Assembly: GCF_900188065.1 (NCBI RefSeq)
Contig: NZ_FZNQ01000013.1
Span: 1-64,000, forward strand
Reading direction: 5' to 3'
Length of the DNA stretch: 64,000 nucleotides
Origin: Halorubrum vacuolatum
Lineage (GTDB): Archaea > Halobacteriota > Halobacteria > Halobacteriales > Haloferacaceae
The notes under the pieces are model-generated. The model worked only from the letters and a program-made list of their open reading frames with translations. It was not told the origin of the DNA and did not search any database. The position numbers and the translations under genes are program-made. How positions within the stretch are numbered: the first letter of the stretch is position 1; each line of letters starts with the position of its first letter. Of the stretch, positions 1 through 8,009 are shown piece after piece.

Positions 1-490
1 GGTTCAGGGATCTCAAACACATCCAGAACCAGACACTTTCTCGTGGTTAATTCGACGATTCAATCTGACCGATTACGTCATTCGTGAAGTACCGACTATA
101 CCAATCAAATTAGAGTCTCTTTCTAGTGACTTAAATAATCTACGAGATTCATTACTTTTATCTTTTATATCGACACGTGATTGTACGATTACAGAAGAGG
201 GATTTAAAAGCGAACCACGGTCATCTGAATCTGATAAATGGTTGTTATTGAATAGTCGGTTTACACAATTTGCGCTTTTATTCACCTTATCCCGGATTAC
301 TAGTAATAAATAGAGTACAAATAGTAGTTTTTAGGAACCCAAACTGCATATCTTAACTACTCTTTCTGGCACCTGAGTAACAACTTAGTGCAGTTATTCC
401 TCTTCCAAAGCTACTCTATGACATGACCTTTTTATATCGAAATCGGACATATTAACGGGAAACAGGACTATCTCTACGAGATAGGCGCCC
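1..490. other. AT-rich gene-poor left end of the island
   Basis: No convincing gene lies here. The sequence is much richer in A+T than the chromosome to the right of 15170. A 70-codon open frame on the minus strand (73-285, GTG start) has no recognisable domain and is not called. The stretch ends in a short perfect hairpin (468-484) just before the first long repeat. The left boundary of the island is outside the window. Confidence 0.5.
468..484. repeat. Perfect short palindrome beside repeat copy 1
   Basis: CTATCTC, a three-base loop TAC, then GAGATAG form a perfect 7-bp stem. It sits 6 bp before the conserved left end of repeat copy 1. A comparable 7-bp hairpin (9723-9740) lies about 40 bp before copy 2. 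Such hairpins can be recognition sites for IS200/IS605-type single-strand transposases, but no such gene is present here, so the role is unknown. Confidence 0.5.
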
Positions 491-780
491 TGTATCTTGC
501 ACGCCAGCGTTTTCATATCTGAATTATGTCACACCACGTGATGAGCGATTCGCGCCCGAGATCGGTCACGAGTATAGACCGACGAGTGTTGTAGATATGA
601 TCCGTATTCAGTAGCCGAACACGATCTCCACCGATAGCTGCTGCACGACCCAAGATCTTTTGATCTTCCACCGATCTTCGGGTCAGTATGATCTACTAGT
701 AGTTCTCGAATATGGAACGCCGTGCCTCGTGATGTCCCCCTCCGACTATGCAGTCACAGCATCGAAAAACTACCAGTAGT
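491..780. repeat. Island long direct repeat, copy 1
   Basis: This is the first of three direct copies of one noncoding sequence; the others are 9780-10070 and 14938-15168. All start with TGTATCTTGCACGCC and share ordered blocks: an inverted pair TCGGTC/GACCGA, a larger imperfect stem of GACCC-type arms closing on GATCTTCGGGTC, and the palindrome CTACTAGTAG. Copies 1 and 2 both run on to a shared ACTACCAGTAGT end. No reading frame is conserved among the copies. It may be a non-autonomous mobile element, a recombination site or a structured RNA. Confidence 0.8.
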
Positions 781-964
781 CCTTTGATATTGACCTAGGG
801 TTTCTTTCAGGATTGCTTTTGCCCAACTACCGTAACCGATCACGATGGTACACACAACAGCAGGACCACTTCGTCCAACTACACAGGAGTTCACGATCTC
901 AGGATGCTCAGATTTGCGCTGTACCGACTCGGGTAGAATGGATCTTTAGTGAACTCTCAGGCCG
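781..964. other. Intergenic spacer, nothing recognised
   Basis: This separates repeat copy 1 from the histone-fold gene, which reads toward it. The plus-strand frame from 813 runs into the opposite strand of the histone-fold gene and shows no domain, so it is not called. Confidence 0.4.
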
Positions 965-1132
965 TTACAAGTCTTGTGGCATGACAGTCTTGCGGTCATT
1001 CGCTTCAGCACGACGGGAGGCTTCCTCAATAAGTTCGGCTACTTCTTCATCCAGAGCATCGTAGAAATCTGCTGCAACCGGGTGGTCTTCTAGTGCATCC
1101 TGCACCCCGCTATTGACGATCAGGTCTGTCAT
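965..1132 (-). CDS. Small histone-fold (DUF1931-like) protein
   Basis: This 55-residue protein starts MTDLIVNSGV and ends in the ANDRKTVMPQDL block typical of archaeal histone-fold DUF1931 proteins. The helix FYDALDEEVAELIEEA matches the central helix of that fold. Haloarchaeal members are single-domain, about 55 residues, and are thought to bind DNA or pair with other proteins; their function is not well known. I chose the ATG at 1132, not the longer frame to 1213. The family begins here and a TATA-like ATATTTAC lies about 28 nt upstream, which fits a leaderless transcript. The gene lies downstream of the 286-residue gene on the same strand, 77 bp away, so it has its own promoter. Confidence 0.8.
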   Translation of the reverse strand: MTDLIVNSGVQDALEDHPVAADFYDALDEEVAELIEEASRRAEANDRKTVMPQDL

Positions 1133-1209
1133 ACAACCCGGTATTAACGGGTCAGAGTAGTAAATATTGGCAAATTGGCTCGTGAGTACCGGGACAATTC
1201 CGAGACTGG

Positions 1210-2070
1210 TCACAGAGTTAGGTCAGCAATCTCCCAGTCGCCCGAGAGCTCATTGTCCAGTCCCTCGTCACTCACGAGCTTCCGTATCCGTTGCTCAACA
1301 TCATGATCAAGCCTAAATTCGAAGTCGAACTCCTCCTGCCATTCCCAGTAGCGCGGGATCGTCGGCGAAAACTCACTCACCGCTCCGGCGGGTGCATCCA
1401 AAAGATGGCGGGTTTCGGATATTTCCCCTCGTGGATGGTCAAACCTTCTGCTGATGTCGCCGTCATTCACGATTCGTTCCAGTAAGTCGATAGCCGCGTG
1501 TTGGTCTGCGTAGAATGCATGTTCGAGCATTGGATTTACGACAAAGATATCCTTCGAGGCATGCTGGTGAATGGTGTCTGCAACAGCGTGATCAGGATGT
1601 CCGATCCCCCAACCGTACGGATGGACTCCCTCGTTGATGAAATCGTATCCGTCTCCCTCGACACGATCAAGAATTGAGCTGAAGAACTCCAACGATTTGG
1701 CTGGGATCTCCGTAACACCCTCTGTGAGTCGGGTCCGGATCAGACACCGACCCGTGACATTCTGAAGGACTGTCGTCACATGAGGGAATTCGTCTGATGT
1801 GTCCGGGTGATAGGCGTCAAGAAACTCTTCAAGCAACTCCCAATCTTCCGCTAGTACGGCATCATCAAGTACAGCGATGAGTCGTTCCCGATACGCACGG
1901 GTAATCCCCCGATAGCGGTCGGAGTCGCCTTGTTCATCTGCCGACAGTAACTTCGCCTCATACGTTGCTACTGCCTGCATGAGTGCCGCCACATCCCCAT
2001 CGTCAGCAGTTGCTAACTGCTGTTCAAGCGCCTCTATTTCGATTGGATCTGATCGTCTATCTGGCACCAT
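1210..2070 (-). CDS. Hypothetical protein, 286 aa
   Basis: I do not recognise this acidic, soluble protein. It has no signal peptide or membrane segment. The first half is predicted helical (residues about 10-100). The middle carries an aromatic, His-rich stretch (HPYGWGIGHPDHAV, about 150-163) that could be structural or metal binding. A Trp/Glu/Phe-rich segment near 245 precedes the C terminus. It is transcribed away from the helicase-nuclease operon with only 61 bp between the divergent starts (2070 and 2132), so the two units may share a control region. Its position on the island suggests an accessory role, which is inference only. Confidence 0.6.
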   Translation of the reverse strand: MVPDRRSDPIEIEALEQQLATADDGDVAALMQAVATYEAKLLSADEQGDSDRYRGITRAYRERLIAVLDDAVLAEDWELLEEFLDAYHPDTSDEFPHVTTVLQNVTGRCLIRTRLTEGVTEIPAKSLEFFSSILDRVEGDGYDFINEGVHPYGWGIGHPDHAVADTIHQHASKDIFVVNPMLEHAFYADQHAAIDLLERIVNDGDISRRFDHPRGEISETRHLLDAPAGAVSEFSPTIPRYWEWQEEFDFEFRLDHDVEQRIRKLVSDEGLDNELSGDWEIADLTL

Positions 2071-2131
2071 TGGTTCTCTCTACAGAAACCCTAGTCGTAA
2101 TGCTTGTGTCTCAAAACCGTAATAGTAGCAT

Positions 2132-2491
2132 ATGACCGCGACGTATGCGCTCAGTGTTGCCATCGAATCACACGACTACAGGGGCGAGTTCTATCTTATG
2201 GGCGATAAATACGATACAGGTGAAGATGTCCTAAAATACGTTGCAACTGACCATATCTTAGCACTAAAGCAACGCCCACACGTTGCCGAGTACCTTTTAG
2301 AGACACTCCGAGATGGTGAGAACGTGAGCAAGGCAGAGTACGACCAAGCTACCCCGGATGTCTCCTGTGGGCTCCACTTCGATGTTAACCACCAACAGTT
2401 CGGATTCTGGGTTGGCGACCGTAGAGTCGAGATCGGGAGGCGACCAACAAAGAGCGAATTGCGCTCAATCGCTGACGACCTTTCGGTGTAG
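2132..2491 (+). CDS. Hypothetical protein, 119 aa, first gene of helicase-nuclease operon
   Basis: This small soluble protein has no domain I recognise. It ends about 60 bp before the XPB-like helicase start, on the same strand, so the two are probably cotranscribed. Alternating charged and aromatic stretches (residues about 80-100, with FGFWVGDRRVEIG) look like beta strands. It could be an accessory subunit or specificity factor for the helicase-nuclease pair, but no motif proves this. Confidence 0.6.
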   Translation: MTATYALSVAIESHDYRGEFYLMGDKYDTGEDVLKYVATDHILALKQRPHVAEYLLETLRDGENVSKAEYDQATPDVSCGLHFDVNHQQFGFWVGDRRVEIGRRPTKSELRSIADDLSV

Positions 2492-2551
2492 TCCCTTCCT
2501 CGTTCTCCACTCCAGCAACGACAAGTATGCGACCTGCATAAAGAGAGTTGA

Positions 2552-3961
2552 ATGCGTCTCTCGTTTGATGACGGGACACTCCTTGTTGAAGACGCTCCTG
2601 AGTCTGTGCCGTATGCTGAGTGGGACGACCGTGTCGATGAGTACCGAGCACAGGCACACCATTACCGTGACATTCGAAAGTGGGTGAGCGGATCTGATGG
2701 GCAAGCCAGTCTTGAACAGCCAATGGGAACTGTGGCTGAATTGGAAGACGAGGCTCGTGCGTACTCGAAGTTCCATCTCACGCCTTCTGTCGCTATCGAA
2801 CCTCGTGATTACCAGCAGGAGGCACTCTCAGCGTGGCAGGATAACAACCGTCAGGGCAGTGTGATCCTCCCCACAGGAAGCGGAAAGACGTTTCTCGCCG
2901 TCCAAGCAATTGCTGACGCCGGTGTCAGCACGCTTGTTGTCGTTCCGACTATCGACCTGATGAACCAGTGGCACGCCACTCTCACAAACGCTTTCGGGAA
3001 TCAACTCCCTGATGGAATCGGCGTCTTGGGCGGTGGAAGCCACAATGTGACCAATATCACGGTGACGACCTACGACTCTGCGTACCGGTATATCAACGAG
3101 TACGGCGACCGGTTCGGGCTTCTCGTGGTGGACGAAGTACACCACCTTCCGGCACCGACCTACCAACAGATCCCTGAGATGACGATTGCCCCGTATCGAC
3201 TTGGACTCACGGCTACCTACGAGCGTGCTGACGGGAAACATGAAGAGCTAGCGGAACTGTTGGGCACAGTTGTGTATCGAGAAGGAGTCGACGAACTTGC
3301 AGGAGAGTATCTGAGCGAGTACGAGACGCTCCATCTCAGCGTGGAACTCACTGATGAGGAACGGAAGCAGTATACTGAGGAATACCAGATTTACCGCGAC
3401 TACGTCGACAGTCATGATTTTGACCTCTGGAAAGAGAGCGGCTATCAGGAATTTCTCAAACGCACGTCATACGATCCGCAGGGACGACGCGCCCTCATTG
3501 CGAAGCAACGAGCCGAGAAAATCGCTCGGACCGCCGAGAAGAAACTCGATACGCTGGATAATTTGCTGAAGAGACACCACGACGACCGTACAATCATCTT
3601 TACAGCGAACAACGAGTTTGCATACGAGATCTCTCAAGAGTTTGTTGTTCCCTGTATCACGCATCAGACCCAGACTGAGGAGCGAACAGAGATTCTCGAA
3701 CGATTTCGAACAGGAAAGTACTCGATGCTTGCTACCTCGCAGGTGCTGGATGAGGGAATCGACGTCCCGTCTGCAAACGTGGGTATCATCCTCTCTGGAA
3801 GTGCATCGAAACGACAGTACGCACAACGGCTGGGACGGATTCTACGTCCAACAGATGACCGCCAGCCAGCCCGACTCTACGAAATCATCACGGAAGACAC
3901 GATGGAGACTTACGTCTCTGAACGGCGTCGGCAAGGGGTGAGTGCCAATGCTGACAGCTGA
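2552..3961 (+). CDS. XPB/Rad25-type superfamily 2 DNA helicase
   Basis: This 469-residue SF2 helicase has a Q-motif-like RDYQQEAL (about 85), Walker A PTGSGKT (about 107-113), Walker B DEVHH (194-198), motif III LTATYERADG (the XPB RED-type position), and motif VI QRLGRILR (about 425). XPB helicases open DNA in nucleotide excision repair and transcription. Archaeal members act with the nuclease Bax1, and the next gene overlaps this one and is Bax1-like. The N-terminal about 80 residues are shorter than eukaryotic damage-recognition regions. The gene lies on an AT-richer island between two repeat copies, so it may be an accessory rather than the housekeeping copy. A defence role is possible but unproven. 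Confidence 0.9.
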   Translation: MRLSFDDGTLLVEDAPESVPYAEWDDRVDEYRAQAHHYRDIRKWVSGSDGQASLEQPMGTVAELEDEARAYSKFHLTPSVAIEPRDYQQEALSAWQDNNRQGSVILPTGSGKTFLAVQAIADAGVSTLVVVPTIDLMNQWHATLTNAFGNQLPDGIGVLGGGSHNVTNITVTTYDSAYRYINEYGDRFGLLVVDEVHHLPAPTYQQIPEMTIAPYRLGLTATYERADGKHEELAELLGTVVYREGVDELAGEYLSEYETLHLSVELTDEERKQYTEEYQIYRDYVDSHDFDLWKESGYQEFLKRTSYDPQGRRALIAKQRAEKIARTAEKKLDTLDNLLKRHHDDRTIIFTANNEFAYEISQEFVVPCITHQTQTEERTEILERFRTGKYSMLATSQVLDEGIDVPSANVGIILSGSASKRQYAQRLGRILRPTDDRQPARLYEIITEDTMETYVSERRRQGVSANADS

Positions 3962-5297
3962 CCTCGCCCGCTCACGTACGTACGACGGAACTATCTCTCC
4001 GCTGTTCATCGACGCGGACGACCAGCAGTACCGAGAGACCGCAACAGAACTCATCCAGATCTTCGAGGAGCATCTCGGACAATCCAAGGGTGGGCTGGAG
4101 GAGACGATAGACCAGCTCACTATCGCAGACACGGACTACAAGATCGTACAAGGACTGGCGAAACTCCTGAAAGATGAGTGCGAATTCAAAACCGTTGCAC
4201 CAGTAGATCCGCAGGCGATCCGGCAGCAGCTTTTTGAGAAAGCGAACGATTCGTACCCGATTGCACGTCAGCCCACGCTCGGTGAGGACACACAAAAGTT
4301 GGAGGTGTACAGTGCTGTTGCTGACCAGTTCGGGATCTCACTCGAAGACTGCTACCGAGGCATGTATGCCGATTTAGAGGAGAACAAGCAACTTGTACGA
4401 TTTGGACACCGTACGTCCGATGAGTATGATGAGGCTGACGACGGGACGACCACGACACGGTTGACTGGAGATAGTGAGGAATCGTATGCTGAGGATACGA
4501 TAACGGTCGATTGGCTTCTCACACGCTACAATCTCGCTCTGGCACAAGCAGTACTGTACGATGCGACAGAGATGCGGATACGAGTCTGGGACTCGTTTGC
4601 GACGGTGTTCAGCTACGTGAAACTGTTTGGGCTGATGCACCGCATCTATCCAATCGACGCCAACGGCAACCGCGTTTCCAGTACTGACGTTGCTGACGGG
4701 TACGAGGCCATTCTGGATGGAGCAGCATCTCTTTTTTCGAAATCGAGGAAATACGGAATACGGATGTCAAACTTCCTTCCAGCTCTCCCGTTGTGCGACC
4801 GCTGGGAGATGGAAGCTGATATTCTTGATGACGATGGAGGAGCAACGAGTCAAACGCTCTCGTTTGAGCTTGACCACACGGACGAACTCTCCTCGCACTA
4901 CTCGGCTCAGAGCGATTTTGACTCCGATGTGGAACGCACACTTGCTCAAAAGTGGGAACGTGCCAACACTGACTGGCAACTCGTCCGCGAGGATGACGTA
5001 CTGGACCTAGGGGCAGAGGTAATGCTCCCGGACTTCGCTATCGAACACCCTGATGGACGCCGAGTCGTATTCGAGATCATCGGGTTCTGGACGCCAGAGT
5101 ATCTGAATGGAAAGCTGGCGAAGATACGGAATGCTGACCGGGACAACCTCATTGTCGCCGTCTCTGAACGGCTGGACTGTTCATCTGAAGATTTCGATGG
5201 ACTGGATGACCGTGTCTTGTGGTTCAAATCGGGTATCCACGTCTATGACGTGATTGAATTAGCGAAGGAGTATGCTGTCAAGTTCTCACCACGGTAA
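3948..5297 (+). CDS. Bax1-like (DUF790) nuclease, partner of XPB
   Basis: This 449-residue protein matches archaeal Bax1 (binds archaeal XPB, DUF790). It begins MLTADLARSR, as in that family. It ends in a PD-(D/E)xK-like nuclease core with LPDFAIEHPDGRR, then VVFEIIGFWTPEYL (about 360-385). Bax1 is a structure-specific endonuclease that cuts DNA opened by XPB. The start overlaps the helicase stop by 14 nt, which implies translational coupling. A GTG two codons earlier (3942) is the alternative start. A charged Asp/Thr linker (about 150-185) separates the N-terminal region from a helical middle. The role of the pair on this island is not shown by the sequence. Confidence 0.87.
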   Translation: MLTADLARSRTYDGTISPLFIDADDQQYRETATELIQIFEEHLGQSKGGLEETIDQLTIADTDYKIVQGLAKLLKDECEFKTVAPVDPQAIRQQLFEKANDSYPIARQPTLGEDTQKLEVYSAVADQFGISLEDCYRGMYADLEENKQLVRFGHRTSDEYDEADDGTTTTRLTGDSEESYAEDTITVDWLLTRYNLALAQAVLYDATEMRIRVWDSFATVFSYVKLFGLMHRIYPIDANGNRVSSTDVADGYEAILDGAASLFSKSRKYGIRMSNFLPALPLCDRWEMEADILDDDGGATSQTLSFELDHTDELSSHYSAQSDFDSDVERTLAQKWERANTDWQLVREDDVLDLGAEVMLPDFAIEHPDGRRVVFEIIGFWTPEYLNGKLAKIRNADRDNLIVAVSERLDCSSEDFDGLDDRVLWFKSGIHVYDVIELAKEYAVKFSPR

Positions 5298-5414
5298 TAG
5301 CGTTGATCTCGCCTATTACTTCCGCTGGACTCTCATTGGTTATACAACAGCGGGGTGCGTAGATCACCGTGGAACTTGGAATCCTGTCACACGCTCCAAG
5401 TTCCTCATCACATC

Positions 5415-5564
5415 ATGTCCAATGCAGTGTCGGAACTCGGTACGTGTCCATATTGTGGGTCGGCTGTTCCAGCCGGAGCGATACTTATCGAATACGAAGT
5501 GGAAAGTGAAACGCGTCTCTTTGCGGAGTGCTACGAATGTGAAGAGCCGGTCCAGCCACAGTAG
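5415..5564 (+). CDS. Small zinc-ribbon protein, 49 aa
   Basis: The protein has CPYCGSAVPAG near residue 11 and CYECEEPV near residue 40, two Cys pairs that should bind one zinc. Short zinc-ribbon proteins of this kind are common in haloarchaea and resemble the DUF7837 family; their function is unknown. I chose the ATG at 5415, since the upstream part of the frame looks noncoding. It follows the Bax1-like gene by 117 bp and may be cotranscribed with it. Confidence 0.7.
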   Translation: MSNAVSELGTCPYCGSAVPAGAILIEYEVESETRLFAECYECEEPVQPQ

Positions 5565-5634
5565 CTGTAACACGCACAAACTACTGTTCATGTCATACTG
5601 TCGAGTCACTATCACCTAGCTGCTACGGACACCA

Positions 5635-6126
5635 TCACGCTACGTATAGAACACGGCATAGATCGAATACAGTCCGCCGCAGGCGAACTGCATTGGTGGT
5701 TAGAAGAATCTCCGCATGTGGAACGTTTCTCTTATTGAGCAGCTCGTAGCCTCTCGGGACCACCGTGTGCTCTGTTATGAAGGCAACTACGAATCCAATA
5801 AAACCGCCGACAATGAGAGCCTGAAACGGTGGAACGTACGAAGGAACGCCGAACGCCAGCGCAAGCCCGAGCGTGATCGGAGCAGCTATCATAACGACTC
5901 CAAACGCGACTAATGCCAGACGTTCTCTGTGCTGTTCGGAGTAGTGGTCCCGCAGTAGCCAGACAACCGGGCCAGCAAGAATTGCTATAATGACTCCAAT
6001 GCCAGTAATTGAAATCCATGGAATGGCACCCCTCTCCATGAGTTGCAGAACGCTCAAAAGAGCAAATATCCCAACAAATACGAACACAAGTAACTGCCGC
6101 ATGAAGTGAGAAAGCGACTTCATCAC
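5635..6126 (-). CDS. Four-helix membrane protein of unknown function
   Basis: This 163-residue protein has four hydrophobic segments (about 10-28, 36-56, 68-92 and 98-118) and a charged C-terminal tail. Its ATG overlaps the stop of the upstream 330-residue gene as ATGA, so the two are translationally coupled. I recognise no family. Being the last gene of a three-gene minus-strand operon, it could anchor the partner proteins to the membrane. A small membrane protein coupled to soluble unknowns is also a common layout for toxin or effector genes, but nothing here proves that. Confidence 0.65.
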   Translation of the reverse strand: MMKSLSHFMRQLLVFVFVGIFALLSVLQLMERGAIPWISITGIGVIIAILAGPVVWLLRDHYSEQHRERLALVAFGVVMIAAPITLGLALAFGVPSYVPPFQALIVGGFIGFVVAFITEHTVVPRGYELLNKRNVPHAEILLTTNAVRLRRTVFDLCRVLYVA

Positions 6127-7115
6127 GGCCCTCCTCGGGGATGTGTATGAAATTGTGAGCCGGATTTGAATTCGGTTAGCTCCGCGATCCGATTTTCAAG
6201 CTCTTTGATTTCTCCACGGAGCTCTTCCGCCTCGCTCCCCTCTGTTGCAGCCAACTGGTCTTTCAGCCCCTGCAGCCGTGTTTCTTTGTGTTCCTCGTCA
6301 ACCTCGGCCTTCCGGACATACTCCGACTCTTCGATATCGTACACATCACTGTCAGATAGGGGTGTGACCTCAATTGCATCGTCCACTTTGCTCCGGTCGA
6401 CGCCCAGCACGCGCTCACGCTCAATCCCGGCTTCTTCCAGCGTCTCCAGTACCTCTTCATCGGGTTTGAGCGACCGGTTTCTCCGTGTCGTCCGTTGAAC
6501 GGACCCAAACGGTCCAGAGACGGGTTGATCGTGATGGAGTCGGTTGAGAAGCACATCGCTCACATCCTGCCGGAGGTCGTTGGCGTTCCGTTGGACATCC
6601 GAGAGTAGCGTGTAGAGATTCACCAGCACGTCCGTATCCATCTCTTCGAGAGTGGTTACCTCGTGTCGCTCCAGTACATCAACCAGCAAGAGTGCATCCG
6701 CATATACGTCCAAGTCTGGCTCAGTCCGTTCTCTTTCCTCACTCTCTGGCTCGTCCCCAGTGTCGAGAATCTGGGTAGTGGTCGGTCCGTCCTTTTCGAC
6801 GATCACGCCGGCATCCTCATCGATCTCAAAGCGTGGATGGAGACTCCACACCGCTGGGTAGGGGTCCGCATTGGGTGGGAGTCGGTCTAACTCAAATCCC
6901 GCCTCGGAGTCAGTGATCCGGCGATATAGTGTCTCGAATTGGTCCTGCTGGAGCGGCTGTGAGTCACCGCTGTGTATAAATTGGATCACGACGCGGTGCT
7001 CTTGGACGTCCGTGATCCAAAACCGGTCGTGGGACAGCGGCGTCCGGAGAGTAGCTCCCTCTGGCAGCTCATCCAACCGCTCGATGAGATTATGCCAGTT
7101 AACTCTGAACGACAT
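6123..7115 (-). CDS. Hypothetical protein with C-terminal coiled coil, 330 aa
   Basis: This acidic protein has an N-terminal mixed domain (1-110) and an acidic linker (about 115-135). A helical segment follows (about 135-190), then a conserved-looking block with GPFGSVQRTTRR (about 200). A coiled coil near the end (about 270-318) is rich in E, L and K. Similar unnamed proteins occur in haloarchaeal proviruses and islands; that is from memory and not checked. It is the middle gene of a three-gene minus-strand operon, 99 bp after the 184-residue gene and coupled by ATGA to the membrane protein. Confidence 0.65.
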   Translation of the reverse strand: MSFRVNWHNLIERLDELPEGATLRTPLSHDRFWITDVQEHRVVIQFIHSGDSQPLQQDQFETLYRRITDSEAGFELDRLPPNADPYPAVWSLHPRFEIDEDAGVIVEKDGPTTTQILDTGDEPESEERERTEPDLDVYADALLLVDVLERHEVTTLEEMDTDVLVNLYTLLSDVQRNANDLRQDVSDVLLNRLHHDQPVSGPFGSVQRTTRRNRSLKPDEEVLETLEEAGIERERVLGVDRSKVDDAIEVTPLSDSDVYDIEESEYVRKAEVDEEHKETRLQGLKDQLAATEGSEAEELRGEIKELENRIAELTEFKSGSQFHTHPRGGP

Positions 7116-7214
7116 ACCTGCATGGAGAGGGTCAGGTGCTAAATGTCTGCGGGCGATTCAGGCTGAATTCTCAGAAGATATTCGGTCAGCGCATCCAGAG
7201 TGCCGTCGAAAAAG

Positions 7215-7769
7215 CTACTCCGAGTCGTCCTCAGCGATGTCTGCTCGGCGGCGGGCAGCCTGTTCGAGAACGGCAAGCATCTCGGTGCGTTGCTCAGCAG
7301 GGACGTTACGCCACTGCTCGCGATAGCTCTCGATAAACTGGTCGAACTCCTCAGCAAACGCCGTTTCAGGATCGTCGGACGCCTGAATTCGAGCAACCGC
7401 GTCCTGCCAGAGCTCTCGTGTTGCCCCGCGCTCAAATACGTAATCGATCAAGAGGGTTGCATCGAACGAGAACTCGCGGGTGAGCTCTGTCACCTCCCAC
7501 TCGCCACTGGTGAGGTGGTAGCGATAGCGGGTCCGAATGTGCCAGCGCGCAGGTGTTGGCCCTCCAACCATTGAGGCAGCTAATAGTGGAGAGGGGTGCC
7601 GTTCAAGACGGAAACTGAAGTCCTCTTTATTGAACTGCCACCATGCGCCACGCTCCCGAATTTTCCTGACTGTCAATCCATCTGGCAGCAAGATCTCGCT
7701 CGTGGTCAACAGTCGGAGTGCATCTTCCCGATCCTCAATGCGCACCTGCGATGGATCGGACTTGTTCAT
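7215..7769 (-). CDS. Hypothetical protein, 184 aa
   Basis: This soluble protein has a beta-rich first half (including GAWWQFNKEDFSFRLERHP near 41-59) and a helical, charged second half (about 115-175). I do not recognise the family. It is the probable first gene of the operon that runs to 5635. The 240 bp upstream, before the lipoprotein gene on the other strand, hold no other gene and must contain both promoters. Confidence 0.6.
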   Translation of the reverse strand: MNKSDPSQVRIEDREDALRLLTTSEILLPDGLTVRKIRERGAWWQFNKEDFSFRLERHPSPLLAASMVGGPTPARWHIRTRYRYHLTSGEWEVTELTREFSFDATLLIDYVFERGATRELWQDAVARIQASDDPETAFAEEFDQFIESYREQWRNVPAEQRTEMLAVLEQAARRRADIAEDDSE

Positions 7770-8009
7770 ATCTTGAGATAGTCACACACTCACAAAGCTG
7801 TTATCCAGACTCTCAGTCTCCCCTGATCGGAATGATTAGAGAGTCTCTGACAGAAAGCAGAGAGTTCATTCGGCAGATGCTGAATACAGAGGTTCAATGC
7901 AGCAAAAGCTTCGTCTTAATCTACGAGAGCGGTGATCGATCAGTACGGAAAACCCGTAACCCACCTATGGAATAAAATAGTTAGACCTGCTAACATTATC
8001 CACTTAAGC

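Noticed and set aside
73-285. 70-codon minus-strand frame in the AT-rich left end
   Set aside because: It has a GTG start only, no clear TATA at the right distance, no domain, and lies in sequence where random frames are expected.
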